Positions 9,190 through 18,930 of a stretch of 64,000 nucleotides of DNA are shown here, piece after piece (position 1 is the first letter of the stretch; every line of letters begins with the position of its first letter). The stretch spans positions 4,650,001 to 4,714,000 of the forward strand of contig NZ_FNSC01000001.1 of the NCBI RefSeq assembly GCF_900105355.1, in the 5' to 3' direction. A program made the position numbers and the translations under genes. The stretch is from Pseudomonas anguilliseptica (GTDB lineage Bacteria > Pseudomonadota > Gammaproteobacteria > Pseudomonadales > Pseudomonadaceae). The notes below the pieces were generated by a model. The model made no database searches. It was not told the origin of the DNA and was given only the letters and a program-made list of their open reading frames with translations.

Positions 9190-9801
9190 ATGACCACCGA
9201 ACTGCTGCTCGCCTTTATTGCCTTTGCCTTTGTCACCTCGGTAACGCCGGGGCCGAACAACACCATGCTGCTCGCCTCCGGGGCAAATTTCGGCCTGCGC
9301 CGAACCCTGCCGCACATGCTGGGTATCAGCCTGGGACTGATGCTACTGGTTCTATCGGTCGGTCTGGGGCTCGGTCAGCTGTTCGAACAGGTGCCACTGC
9401 TTTATACCGTGCTGCGTTATGTGGGCGCGGCGTATCTGCTCTACTTGGCCTGGAAGATCGCCAAAGCCGGCGCACCAAACGGCCAGGCCTCAGCCAGCGG
9501 TAAACCTTTTAGTTTTCTGCAAGCTGCTGCCTTCCAGTGGGTCAATCCGAAGGCTTGGATCATGGCGATCGGTGCGATCACCACCTACACACCGCAGGAA
9601 AATTTCGTGACCAATGTGCTGCTGATTTCAGCGCTGTTTGCCTTGGTCAATTGCCCGACGATGAGTGTCTGGACTGTCGTCGGTAGCCTGTTGCGCAACT
9701 GGCTGCAGGATGCACGTCGCTTGCGCGTGTTTAATATCGGTATGGCCCTGCTGCTGGTCGCCTCGCTCTACCCCATCTTCGCCGACACCGAACTGCTCTG
9801 A
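9190..9801 (+). CDS. LysE/RhtB-family amino acid exporter
   Basis: 203-aa inner-membrane protein with the LysE family signature TPGPNNTMLLASGANFG near residue 20 and about six hydrophobic segments. Members export amino acids or their derivatives, driven by the proton gradient. Its TGA (9799-9801) shares one base with the ATG of the BenE gene, so the two are translationally coupled. The CTGTAC repeats upstream suggest control by a regulator not encoded beside it. The substrate cannot be told. Confidence 0.85.
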   Translation: MTTELLLAFIAFAFVTSVTPGPNNTMLLASGANFGLRRTLPHMLGISLGLMLLVLSVGLGLGQLFEQVPLLYTVLRYVGAAYLLYLAWKIAKAGAPNGQASASGKPFSFLQAAAFQWVNPKAWIMAIGAITTYTPQENFVTNVLLISALFALVNCPTMSVWTVVGSLLRNWLQDARRLRVFNIGMALLLVASLYPIFADTELL

Positions 9802-10997
9802 TGCACGATCTGCCGCAAACCCGCCTACGGCCGCTGGCTGACACCTCGACCTCGGCGGTAGTCGCCGGCTTTATCGCCATGCTCACCGGCTACACCAGCT
9901 CGCTGGTGCTGATGTTCCAGGCTGGCCAGGCCGCCGGGCTGACTAACGGACAGATTTCCTCGTGGATCTGGGCGCTGTCGATTGGCATGGCGCTCTGCTG
10001 TATCGGTCTGTCGCTGCGCTACCGTGCGCCGATCATGATCGCCTGGTCCACCCCCGGCGCAGCCCTGCTGATCACCAGCCTGCCTGACGTGCCCTACAGC
10101 GAGGCAATTGGTGCCTATATCTTCGCCTCGGGGCTGATTGTGCTGATCGGTTTGACCGGCACCTTCGACCGCATCATGCGCCGCATCCCCGCCTCCATCG
10201 CCGCCGCGCTACTGGCCGGTGTGCTGTTCAAGATTGGCCTGGAAATCTGCGTAGCTGCCGAGCAGCAACCGGTGCTGGTGGTGGCCATGCTGCTGGCTTA
10301 CCTGTTTGGTAAACGCCTGCTGCCGCGCTATGCCGTATTGGCGGCACTGATTGTCGGCAGCGTGCTGGCTGCGCTCTTCGGCCTGCTCAACTTCGAGCAT
10401 TTCGAGCTGCAACTGGCGGTACCGGAATGGACCACGCCAAGTTTCTCCCTGGCGGCAGCCATCAGCATCGGCATCCCGCTGTTTATCGTCGCCATGGCCT
10501 CACAGAACCTGCCGGGCATGGCCGTGCTGCGCGCCAACGGTTATGACGTGCCTGCCAGCCCGCTGCTCACCAGCACCGGACTGACGTCCATGCTGCTGGC
10601 CCCTTTCGGCAGCCACGGCATCCATATGGCGGCCATCAGCGCAGCGATCTGCGCCGGCCCAGAAGCCCACGAAGACCCGAAAAAACGCTACACCGCCGCC
10701 ATCTGGTGCGGCGTGTTCTACGGCATCGCCGGCATCTTCGGCGCAACCCTCGCGGCGCTATTTACCGCGCTACCCAAGGCTTTGATCCTGTCCATCGCTG
10801 CGCTTGCCCTGTTCGCCTCGATCATCGGCGGCCTAACCCAGGCCATGAGTGAGCCGAAAGAACGCGAAGCGGCGCTGATCACTTTTCTGGTGACGGCTTC
10901 GGGCATGACCCTATTCTCGGTCGGTTCGGCGTTCTGGGGGATTGTTGCGGGGCTGCTAACCCTGGCGATTCTTAATTGGGGGAAGCGGGACGCGTAG
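9801..10997 (+). CDS. BenE-family benzoate/H+ symporter-like transporter
   Basis: 398-aa integral membrane protein with 10-12 hydrophobic segments. The BenE-type N-terminus is GFIAMLTGYTSSLVLMFQA and the segment IAWSTPGAALL carries the conserved transporter motif. Characterised members take up benzoate, but many homologues such as E. coli YdcO have no known substrate. There is no ben/cat catabolic gene nearby, so benzoate transport is only a family guess. It overlaps the upstream LysE gene by 1 nt, and its stop lies inside a palindromic repeat. Confidence 0.85.
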   Translation: MHDLPQTRLRPLADTSTSAVVAGFIAMLTGYTSSLVLMFQAGQAAGLTNGQISSWIWALSIGMALCCIGLSLRYRAPIMIAWSTPGAALLITSLPDVPYSEAIGAYIFASGLIVLIGLTGTFDRIMRRIPASIAAALLAGVLFKIGLEICVAAEQQPVLVVAMLLAYLFGKRLLPRYAVLAALIVGSVLAALFGLLNFEHFELQLAVPEWTTPSFSLAAAISIGIPLFIVAMASQNLPGMAVLRANGYDVPASPLLTSTGLTSMLLAPFGSHGIHMAAISAAICAGPEAHEDPKKRYTAAIWCGVFYGIAGIFGATLAALFTALPKALILSIAALALFASIIGGLTQAMSEPKEREAALITFLVTASGMTLFSVGSAFWGIVAGLLTLAILNWGKRDA

Positions 10998-11078
10998 GTT
11001 GGCGCTGAGCGCAGCGAAGCCCAACAGGCGATGTGTGACTCGTTGGGCTTCGTCGCGTTGCTCCTCAACCCAACCTAC
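10994..11078. repeat. Palindromic REP-like intergenic element
   Basis: An imperfect 85-bp inverted repeat: outer arms GTAGGTTGG / CCAACCTAC and inner arms CGAAGCCCAAC / GTTGGGCTTCG. It begins inside the stop codon of the BenE gene. Such elements are common between Pseudomonas genes and can stabilise or terminate transcripts. Confidence 0.7.
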
Positions 11079-11118
11079 CCAATTAATTAATAATGATCAT
11101 GGATGGCAGCCCACAAAA

Positions 11119-11149
11119 AACGGGCGTATGCACAACGCATAAGCCCGTT
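11119..11149. terminator. Bidirectional rho-independent terminator
   Basis: Stem AACGGGC-TATGC with loop ACAAC and the matching arm ending GCCCGTT, with A/T runs on both sides. It sits between the BenE gene (plus) and the DAHP synthase gene (minus). Confidence 0.85.
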
Positions 11150-11168
11150 TTTGTTACGGCCGGCGGAA

Positions 11169-12257
11169 TCAGCCGCGCTGACGCTTCGGCAGCACGTCCT
11201 TGAGCTTGACGTGCATGCCGCGCAGGGTTTTCTCGGTGCTTTCCCAATCGATGCAGGCATCGGTGATCGACACGCCGTATTTGAGCTGGCTAAGGTCCTT
11301 GGGAATCGACTGGTTGCCCCAGCCCAGGTGGCTTTCCACCATCAGGCCGACAATCGACTGGTTACCCTCGAGAATCTGGTTGGCAACGTTGTCCATCACC
11401 AGCGGTTGCAGGGCCGGGTCCTTGTTGGAGTTGGCGTGGCTGCAATCGACCATGATGTTCGGGCGGATTCCGGCTTTGGTCAGTTCCTGCTCACAAACGG
11501 CAACACTCACCGAGTCGTAGTTCGGCTTGCCGTTGCCACCGCGCAGCACCACGTGACCGTAGGCATTGCCTTTGGTGGTGACGATGGACACGCCACCTTC
11601 CTGGTTGATGCCGAGGAAACGGTGCGGACTGGAGACCGACTGCAGGGCGTTGATCGCCACGGTCAGACCACCGTCGGTACCGTTCTTGAAGCCCACAGCC
11701 GAAGACAGGCCCGAGGCCATCTCGCGGTGAGTCTGTGATTCGGTGGTACGCGCACCAATGGCCGACCAGCTGATCAGGTCCTGCAGGTACTGCGGTGAAA
11801 TCGGATCGAGGGCTTCAGTGGCAGTCGGCAGGCCCATTTCAGCCAGGTCACGCAGCAACTGACGACCGATGTGCAGACCGTCCTGGATCTTGAACGAGTC
11901 ATCCATAAACGGGTCGTTGATCAGGCCTTTCCAGCCAACGGTTGTACGCGGCTTCTCGAAATACACCCGCATGACCAGATACAGGCTGTCCGACAGTTCG
12001 GCAGCCAGCGCTTTGAGGCGCTCGGCATACTCGTGGGCGGCCTTGATATCGTGGATCGAGCACGGGCCAACCACCACGAACAGGCGGTGATCCTTGCCAT
12101 CGAGAATATTGCGGATTACCTCACGACCACTGGCAACCGTGCGCAGGGCAGCTTCGGTCAGCGGAATTTCACGCTTGAGCCGTGCGGGGGTGATCAGGGT
12201 TTCGTTGGAGGCAACGTTCAGGTCATCAATCGGTAAATCAGCCATCGTGCTATTCAT
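11169..12257 (-). CDS. Class I 3-deoxy-7-phosphoheptulonate (DAHP) synthase
   Basis: Condenses PEP with erythrose 4-phosphate, the first step of the shikimate pathway. The 362-aa protein has the class I markers VVGPCSIHD near residue 88, VYFEKPRTTVGWKGLINDP, GARTTESQTHREMASG and MVDCSHANSNKDP. It belongs to the AroF/AroG/AroH type; which amino acid inhibits it cannot be read safely. ATG at 12257 or 12245 (MADLPIDDLNV) are both possible, and the second matches homologues I remember. A second, class II DAHP synthase lies at 55143. Together they feed chorismate to aromatic amino acids and to the catechol siderophore. Confidence 0.93.
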   Translation of the reverse strand: MNSTMADLPIDDLNVASNETLITPARLKREIPLTEAALRTVASGREVIRNILDGKDHRLFVVVGPCSIHDIKAAHEYAERLKALAAELSDSLYLVMRVYFEKPRTTVGWKGLINDPFMDDSFKIQDGLHIGRQLLRDLAEMGLPTATEALDPISPQYLQDLISWSAIGARTTESQTHREMASGLSSAVGFKNGTDGGLTVAINALQSVSSPHRFLGINQEGGVSIVTTKGNAYGHVVLRGGNGKPNYDSVSVAVCEQELTKAGIRPNIMVDCSHANSNKDPALQPLVMDNVANQILEGNQSIVGLMVESHLGWGNQSIPKDLSQLKYGVSITDACIDWESTEKTLRGMHVKLKDVLPKRQRG

Positions 12258-12413
12258 CAGTCAGAGTCATCAGGTCACGGGGGCCGGCCGCCAGCGATCC
12301 CCGTGTGGCGGAGCACAGCAATATGAGCACAGCGGGGAAGCCGAACCTTAGCGCGTATAGGCCTGGCTCGACAATGGGCTAGGCGGCTTAGCCACGCCAC
12401 TTGGACGATTCAA

Positions 12414-12833
12414 CTAATTCAGGCTGGCGCGGGAAAACTCGGCAGCATGCTGGCTGATCCACTCCTGCGCCACCGTTTCGATCGGCAAACTGCAGCCCAG
12501 CTCCTGCTCGCGCTGATGGCGATAATGTTCGATCTGACAGACCTGCTCGACCATGCGTGCGCGAAACAGCGTGTCCTCATCAACAAAGGCGATACCCACC
12601 AGGTATTTGTCTTCCTGCTTGCGACACCAGGCCACCAGGCCCGGATAACACGCATGCTCGCCGAACAGCGGGATGCGTAACTCGATGGCTGTGCCTCGGC
12701 GAAAAGCGCGGTTGGAGTTGCAAGCCACACCGCCGAGGCTGATATTGTTGAGCCGCTCTTTGGGTACAAATGCCTGTTTGCGCAACACTAATTCAACCGG
12801 CATATCACTGGGATGACGCAGAAAGTGACGCAT
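12414..12833 (-). CDS. PilZ-domain protein (c-di-GMP binding)
   Basis: 139-aa soluble protein. The PilZ motif is complete: RxxxR in RHFLR at residues 2-6, then NISLGG ([D/N]xSxxG) near residue 30. It is therefore predicted to bind cyclic di-GMP and pass the signal to an unknown partner. The C-terminal 50 residues are charged and probably helical. It diverges from the thioredoxin-like gene with only about 50 bp between the starts. Confidence 0.85.
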   Translation of the reverse strand: MRHFLRHPSDMPVELVLRKQAFVPKERLNNISLGGVACNSNRAFRRGTAIELRIPLFGEHACYPGLVAWCRKQEDKYLVGIAFVDEDTLFRARMVEQVCQIEHYRHQREQELGCSLPIETVAQEWISQHAAEFSRASLN

Positions 12834-12882
12834 CTATGACCACCTCGGATGCCATCAATTTGATACCACATTGGCCAGTATA

Positions 12883-13218
12883 GTGACTGAACTGGAACTG
12901 ACCGATTTAGATGCAGATCGCCATCTACTCGACTTGCCTGGCACTTCACTGCTGATATTTACCAGCATAGGTTGTGCCAGTTGCCGTTGGGCGCGACGTG
13001 AGCTGCCTAATTCGCCGCTGCCGATACAGCGCCTGGCCTGGGTCGACGCGGCCAACAGCGGCGGTTTAGTGACGCGTTATGAGGTATTTCATCTACCCGC
13101 GTTATTCGTGGTTCAGGATGGCCAATTTTATGGCGCATTGCAGAGCAGCCTGCATCCCGCCGCACTTATTCAGGCGCTGGAAACTGCCCTGTCGCGCCCC
13201 GCAGAGGAATTACCCTGA
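12883..13218 (+). CDS. Thioredoxin-like protein with CxxC
   Basis: 111-aa thioredoxin fold: TSLLIFTSIGCASCRWARRE has the CxxC redox pair near residues 32-35 and HLPALFVV the cis-proline. It lacks a signal peptide, so it is cytosolic. The start is uncertain: GTG 12883 is preferred by similarity to remembered homologues, and TTG 12871 is the alternative. Its TGA overlaps the ATG of the panE-like gene by one base. Partner unknown. Confidence 0.75.
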   Translation: MTELELTDLDADRHLLDLPGTSLLIFTSIGCASCRWARRELPNSPLPIQRLAWVDAANSGGLVTRYEVFHLPALFVVQDGQFYGALQSSLHPAALIQALETALSRPAEELP

Positions 13219-14162
13219 TGAATGCAGCACCCCGTATCGGCATTATCGGCTCCGGCGCGATTGGCGGCTTTTATGGCCTGATGCTGGCCCGCGCCGGCTT
13301 TGATGTGCACTTTCTGCTGCGCAGCGAATTCACCGCAGTCACCAGCCAGGGCCTGCAGGTCAATAGCACCCTGCACGGCAAGCTGCACCTGCAACCGGTG
13401 CAGGCTTACCAGTCGGTTGCCGATATGCCACCGTGCGACTGGTTGCTGATTGGCGCCAAGACCACCAGCAATATCGAACTGGCTCCGCTGATCAGCCAAG
13501 CCGCAGCGCCAGGCGCCAAGGTGGTGCTGATGCAGAACGGCCTGGCCGTGGAAGACGAACTGCGACCGCTGCTGCCGGACTCACTGCACCTGCTCGGCGG
13601 CCTCTGTTATATCTGCGCCCATCGCAGCGCGCCGGGAGTGATCGAGCACCAGGCCCTGGGTAACGTCAACCTGGGCTATCACTCAGGACCGGCGAGCGAT
13701 GCCGAGAGCCGTCAGCAGATCCTCGAACAAGGTTGCGCGCTGTTTCAGGCAGCGGGACTGGACTCCATCGCCATGGCTGAGCTGAACCAGGCGCGCTGGC
13801 AGAAGCTGGTATGGAACGTGCCCTACAATGGCCTGGCCGTGCTGCTGAACAGCGCCACCACGGCGCTGATGGGTAACGCTGACAGCCGCGCGCTGATTGA
13901 GGCGATCATGCAGGAAGTGGTGGATGCTGCCGGCGCCTGTGGCTATCAGTTACCCGCAGGCTTTGCCGGCAAGCTGCTAGCGGCCACCGACCGCATGCCG
14001 AATTATCTACCCAGCATGTACCACGACCATGCCCTGCAGCGCCCGCTCGAACTGCACGCCATCTACGCCGCGCCATTAGCCGCTGCGGCCCAGGCCGGCT
14101 GCGCCATGCCGCGTACCGAAATGCTTTATCAGACCCTGCGTTTTTTCGAACAACGCGCGTAA
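13218..14162 (+). CDS. panE: 2-dehydropantoate 2-reductase (ketopantoate reductase)
   Basis: Reduces ketopantoate to pantoate with NADPH in vitamin B5/CoA synthesis. The 314-aa protein has the N-terminal Rossmann motif GIIGSGAIGGFYG and the family's lysine segment LLIGAKTTSN. QNGLAVED follows, and the C-terminal helical domain carries the conserved lysine in RWQKLVWNVPYNG. It is translationally coupled to the thioredoxin-like gene and stands 12 bp before the 5'-nucleotidase gene. Some family members reduce other 2-oxo acids, so the exact substrate is inferred. Confidence 0.88.
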   Translation: MNAAPRIGIIGSGAIGGFYGLMLARAGFDVHFLLRSEFTAVTSQGLQVNSTLHGKLHLQPVQAYQSVADMPPCDWLLIGAKTTSNIELAPLISQAAAPGAKVVLMQNGLAVEDELRPLLPDSLHLLGGLCYICAHRSAPGVIEHQALGNVNLGYHSGPASDAESRQQILEQGCALFQAAGLDSIAMAELNQARWQKLVWNVPYNGLAVLLNSATTALMGNADSRALIEAIMQEVVDAAGACGYQLPAGFAGKLLAATDRMPNYLPSMYHDHALQRPLELHAIYAAPLAAAAQAGCAMPRTEMLYQTLRFFEQRA

Positions 14163-14174
14163 TAGGAAACCGTC

Positions 14175-15080
14175 ATGAGCAAGGGATTAGGCGACAAACT
14201 GGTGCTGGCGATTTCCTCGCGGGCGCTGTTCGACCTGCGCGACAGCCACCAGATTTATGAAAGCCAGGGCGTCGAGGCCTATCGCCAATACCAGATCGAG
14301 CATGAGGACGAAATCCTCCCCCCTGGCGATGCCTTTCCCCTGGTCGAGAAGCTGCTGCAGATCAACACCACCCTCAAGCAGCAGCGCGTTGAAGTGATTT
14401 TGGTCTCACGCAACAGCGCCGACACAGGCCTGCGCGCGTTCAACTCAATCCAGCACTACGGCCTGGGCATCTCCCGCGCGGCCTTTGTCGGCGGGCGCAG
14501 CCCCGATCCGTATTTGGCTGCATTTGGCTGTCACCTGTTTCTCTCCACTCACGCCGAAGATGTGCGCAGCGCGCTGCGGGCCGGCTTCGGTGCGGCGACC
14601 ATCCTCTCCGGCGGCGCACGGCGAGCGGCAAGTAACGAGCTGCGTATTGCTTTCGACGGCGATGCCGTGCTGTTTTCCGATGAATCCGAGCGGGTCTATC
14701 AGCAGGCCGGCCTGGAAGCCTTTCAGAGCCATGAGCGGCAGTCGGCCCGCGAGCTGCTCGGCGGCGGCCCATTCAAACCCTTCCTCGCCGCCCTGCACCG
14801 CTTGCAACAGGAGTTTCCCGAAGAGCAGTGCCCTATTCGTACCGCACTGGTGACCGCACGCTCGGCGCCGGCCCATGAGCGAGTGATTCGCACACTGCGC
14901 GAGTGGAATATCCGCCTGGATGAGTCGTTCTTCCTCGGTGGTCTGGAAAAATCCGCAATTCTGGAAACCTTCGGCGCCGACGTATTTTTCGACGACCAAA
15001 CCGGCCACTGCGAAAAAGCCAACAAGGTCGTACCCACCGGCCATGTGCCACACGGCATCAGCAACGAACCGCAGCTCTAA
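14175..15080 (+). CDS. Cytosolic 5'-nucleotidase family protein (PF06189 type)
   Basis: 301-aa protein of the bacterial 5'-nucleotidase family related to eukaryotic cN-I. Motifs seen are the N-terminal LVLAISSRALFDL (atypical nucleophile region), VILVSRNSADTGLRAFNSI and RIAFDGDAVLFSDESERVY (acidic HAD-type site). ETFGADVFFDDQTGHCE near the C-terminus completes the site. It probably dephosphorylates nucleoside monophosphates. It lies in the same transcription unit as the panE-like gene (12-bp gap, AGGAAA before the ATG). Confidence 0.85.
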   Translation: MSKGLGDKLVLAISSRALFDLRDSHQIYESQGVEAYRQYQIEHEDEILPPGDAFPLVEKLLQINTTLKQQRVEVILVSRNSADTGLRAFNSIQHYGLGISRAAFVGGRSPDPYLAAFGCHLFLSTHAEDVRSALRAGFGAATILSGGARRAASNELRIAFDGDAVLFSDESERVYQQAGLEAFQSHERQSARELLGGGPFKPFLAALHRLQQEFPEEQCPIRTALVTARSAPAHERVIRTLREWNIRLDESFFLGGLEKSAILETFGADVFFDDQTGHCEKANKVVPTGHVPHGISNEPQL

Positions 15081-15235
15081 TCCCCCGCGCGAGGGCGCTC
15101 AACCGCCCTCGCCGCTTAGCCCCCTATCTCCCTGCGTTATAACCATTCGTCCTCAAAACTTCGGCTTTCTTTGACTTATCGATGGCGCTGCTAAGCTCAG
15201 ATCAGGCCCGCCAGTCAGGCAGTCAAGGAGGCCGC

Positions 15236-15736
15236 ATGATTCGCTCGATTCTCTATGCCACTGATCTAGGCCTGTACGCCCCCTACATTCTGCAACACGC
15301 TCTGGCGCTCACCCGTTCCTTCAATGCCAGCCTGTATGTGGTGCACGCGGTGGAACCCATGGGCCTGTTTGCCGAGTCGGTGCTGCAAACCTATCTGGAT
15401 GAAGAACGCCTCAAGGACCTGCGTGCCAACGGCCTGAGCACGGTGATGGCGAGCATCGAGCAGCGGGGGCTGGAGGGCTTTCGCGATGAGATCGGCGAAG
15501 CGCTGCATGATCTGGAGTTGATCAAGGCGGTACGCGTGGTACAGGGCGATCCACCGCTGGTGATACTCGATGAGGCGCAGCAACTCGGCGTGGATTTGCT
15601 GGTCCTAGGTAGCCACAGCCACGGCACCGATATGGATATTCCACTGGGGCGTACCGCCTCGCGCCTGGTGCAGTTGTCCGAAGTACCGGTGTACCTGGTG
15701 CCAATGCTTCAACACCGCAGCCGCGGTGACCTTTAA
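15236..15736 (+). CDS. Universal stress protein (UspA family)
   Basis: 166-aa UspA-fold protein. The N-terminus IRSILYATDLGLYAPYILQ and the C-terminal nucleotide-binding motif VLGSHSHGTDMDIPLGRTAS (GxxGHG/9x/GS type) are both clear. By family it acts in stress survival and may bind ATP. The start at 15236 was chosen because AAGGAGG sits just ahead. Frame open to 15182 is not used. It lies 113 bp upstream of cysB, as in other pseudomonads from memory. Confidence 0.88.
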   Translation: MIRSILYATDLGLYAPYILQHALALTRSFNASLYVVHAVEPMGLFAESVLQTYLDEERLKDLRANGLSTVMASIEQRGLEGFRDEIGEALHDLELIKAVRVVQGDPPLVILDEAQQLGVDLLVLGSHSHGTDMDIPLGRTASRLVQLSEVPVYLVPMLQHRSRGDL

Positions 15737-15839
15737 ACAAGCGCTGCACTTTCTAATTTTTGGTCTAGATTTAATGCTTCAATCATCATTATGGTTATAT
15801 AAAACGCCGGTAACCTGAACGGCTGTCTTTTTGCTTTGA

Positions 15840-16823
<984 letters not shown>

Positions 16824-16838
16824 TCCAACCAGAAGACA

Positions 16839-16871
16839 TAAAAAAGCCCGTCCAAGTGACGGGCTTTTTTA
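16839..16871 (+). terminator. Terminator of cysB
   Basis: Stem GCCCGTC / GACGGGC with loop CAAGT, followed by six T. A second A/T-rich hairpin (AAAAATGAC / GTCATTTTT) at 16922-16944 probably ends the convergent BASS transporter transcript. Confidence 0.88.
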
Positions 16872-16959
16872 TGGCCTGCCATCCATGGCGGCCACCCTAC
16901 GGGCCATCGCTACGCGATGTTAAAAATGACTCCCGGTCATTTTTTATGCTCGGATATGC

Positions 16960-17841
16960 CTATTCGGTCGCCTTTAGCTCTTTGCCATGGGCGAAGTTCA
17001 CCCACCAGCCAAAGGCCGCGGCGGTAAAGAACATGATGATGCTGTAGATCGCCGCCGGAATGGACATGGTCGCGTTGTTCAGCAGCATCGGGCTGAGTGC
17101 CAGGGCAATCGCCAGGGTGCCGTTGTGGATGCCAATTTCCATGCCGATGGCAATCGACTGGCGCTGGCTCAGCTTGCACAGGCGCGGCACCCAGTAGCCT
17201 ACCGCCAGACTGATCAAGTTGAAGGCGAGCGCCGCCCCACCCACCAGCGGTGCGTAATCGACGAAGGTCTGCCAATCCTTGACCACCGCCAGGATGATGA
17301 CCAACAGAAACAACGCGGAGATGATCTTTACCGGCTTTTCCATACGTGCGGCAAAGCCAGGGAAGCGGCTGCGTATCCAGATGCCGATGGCCACCGGGCC
17401 AAGCACGATGACAAACACCTGCACCACCTTGGTGAACTGCAACGGCAAGACCTGATCGCCTTCCATAAAGTAGGCCAGAGACAGGTTGACGATCAGCGGC
17501 ATGGTCAGCACCGCAATCACCGAATTGACCGCCGTCAGGGTGATATTCAGCGCCACATCACCATGCGCCAAGTGGCTGTAGAGATTGGCCGTGGTGCCGC
17601 CAGGCGAGGCGGCCAGGAGCATCAGACCAACCGCAAGCGCCGGAGCCAGACCAAAGGCCTTGGCCAGGAAGAAACACACCAGTGGCAGCAGCAACAACTG
17701 GCAAGCCAGGCCGATCAGCACTGGTTTAGGGAATTTCACCACCCGGGCAAAATCCGCCAGGGTCAGCGACAAACCCAGGCCAAGCATGATGATGCCCAGA
17801 GCAATGGGCAGGAACAGAGTCAATAACGGATCAGCAGTCAC
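16960..17841 (-). CDS. Bile acid:sodium symporter (BASS) family transporter
   Basis: 293-aa membrane protein with nine to ten hydrophobic segments. The BASS hallmarks are LLAASPGGTTANLYSHLAHGDVA near residue 75 (crossover region) and MEIGIHNGTLAIALALSP near residue 240. Sodium-coupled uptake of an organic anion is expected; bacterial substrates are mostly unknown, with pantoate and 2-keto acids among those reported for the family. It lies downstream of the SDR gene on the same strand, with a terminator between them. A second, different BASS protein is at 49596. Confidence 0.87.
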   Translation of the reverse strand: MTADPLLTLFLPIALGIIMLGLGLSLTLADFARVVKFPKPVLIGLACQLLLLPLVCFFLAKAFGLAPALAVGLMLLAASPGGTTANLYSHLAHGDVALNITLTAVNSVIAVLTMPLIVNLSLAYFMEGDQVLPLQFTKVVQVFVIVLGPVAIGIWIRSRFPGFAARMEKPVKIISALFLLVIILAVVKDWQTFVDYAPLVGGAALAFNLISLAVGYWVPRLCKLSQRQSIAIGMEIGIHNGTLAIALALSPMLLNNATMSIPAAIYSIIMFFTAAAFGWWVNFAHGKELKATE

Positions 17842-17944
17842 GGCTTTTTACTCCTTGATCAAAGCGCAGGGCGATCTTGAACAGCGGCGTAGAACACTGC
17901 AGTGACTTTAGTGGCCAATCGTGTGAAAGAAATGGCGAGCTATA

Positions 17945-17972
17945 AAAAAAGCGCCCATATGGGCGCCTTTTT
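17945..17972 (-). terminator. Terminator after the SDR gene
   Basis: GCGCCC-ATAT-GGGCGC stem flanked by A7 and T5. It ends the minus-strand SDR transcript that stops at 17987. Confidence 0.82.
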
Positions 17973-17986
17973 ATTACTGAAGGAAA

Positions 17987-18748
17987 TCAGATGGCGGTGG
18001 CGCCGCCATCTACCGCCAGCGCCTGGCCGGTGGTGAAGGCCGCGTTGTCACAGCACAGGTACAGTACAGCGGCGGCGATTTCCTCGACCTTGCCGATACG
18101 CCCGACCGGATGCATGCCGGCGACAAACTCGGCCTTCTTCGGATCAGACTCGGCGGCGCGGCGCCACATATCGGTGTCGATCACCGCCGGGCACACCGCG
18201 TTGACCCGCACCTTCTTCTTCGCATACTCGACTGCAGCCGACTTGGTCAGGCCGATCACGGCATGCTTGGACGCGGCATAGATACTCATCTTCGGCGCAG
18301 CGCCCAGGCCCGCCACCGACGCGGTGTTGACGATGGCGCCGCCACCTTGAGCCAGCAACAGCGGGATCTGGTGCTTCATGCACAGCCACACGCCTTTGAC
18401 ATTGACGCCCATGATGGCGTCGAACTCGCTTTCGCTGCCCTCAGCCAGCTTGCCCTTCTCGATCTCGATACCGGCGTTGTTGAAGGCATAATCCAGACGG
18501 CCGTAGGCGCCCAACGTACGCTCCATCAGCACCTTGACCTCGGCATCGCGGGTCACGTCGCAGCGCACGAACAGTGCATCGCCGCCGGCCTCACGGATCA
18601 GCGCCACAGTCGCCTCGCCGCCCGCCACATCGACGTCAGACACCACCACCTGCAGGCCTTCGTTGGCGAATGCCAGTGCAGTGGCACGACCAATACCCGC
18701 TGCACCGCCGGTGACCAGGGCAACCCGGCCGGAAAAGCTCAAGCTCAT
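17987..18748 (-). CDS. Short-chain dehydrogenase/reductase (glucose 1-DH-like)
   Basis: 253-aa classical SDR. The cofactor motif TGGAAGIG lies near residue 12, NNAG near 90, and the active site has Ser (NTASVAG) and YAASK. The aspartate after the second strand (VVSDVD) favours NAD+. The C-terminus YLCCDNAAFTTGQALAVDGG is typical of the 3-oxoacyl-ACP reductase/glucose dehydrogenase branch. Substrate unknown. The start at 18748 follows a purine-rich GCGAGGA; the frame is open upstream but out of family. IS copy 1 lies 186 bp upstream. Confidence 0.87.
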   Translation of the reverse strand: MSLSFSGRVALVTGGAAGIGRATALAFANEGLQVVVSDVDVAGGEATVALIREAGGDALFVRCDVTRDAEVKVLMERTLGAYGRLDYAFNNAGIEIEKGKLAEGSESEFDAIMGVNVKGVWLCMKHQIPLLLAQGGGAIVNTASVAGLGAAPKMSIYAASKHAVIGLTKSAAVEYAKKKVRVNAVCPAVIDTDMWRRAAESDPKKAEFVAGMHPVGRIGKVEEIAAAVLYLCCDNAAFTTGQALAVDGGATAI

Positions 18749-18930
18749 CTGCGTGTCCTCGCAAGGATTAAAAACTGCATTGAGTCTAATCAGCTCCATG
18801 GCTCCAAGGCAGCACTATCAAACTGCTGGTGATGACCTCATTGAAATGAGTGATTAACACCCCAGCACAGCTATCACTCGAATCGATTTACAAGCATTCG
18901 TCCCGCTGGCAAATCTTGCCCATCACGCAG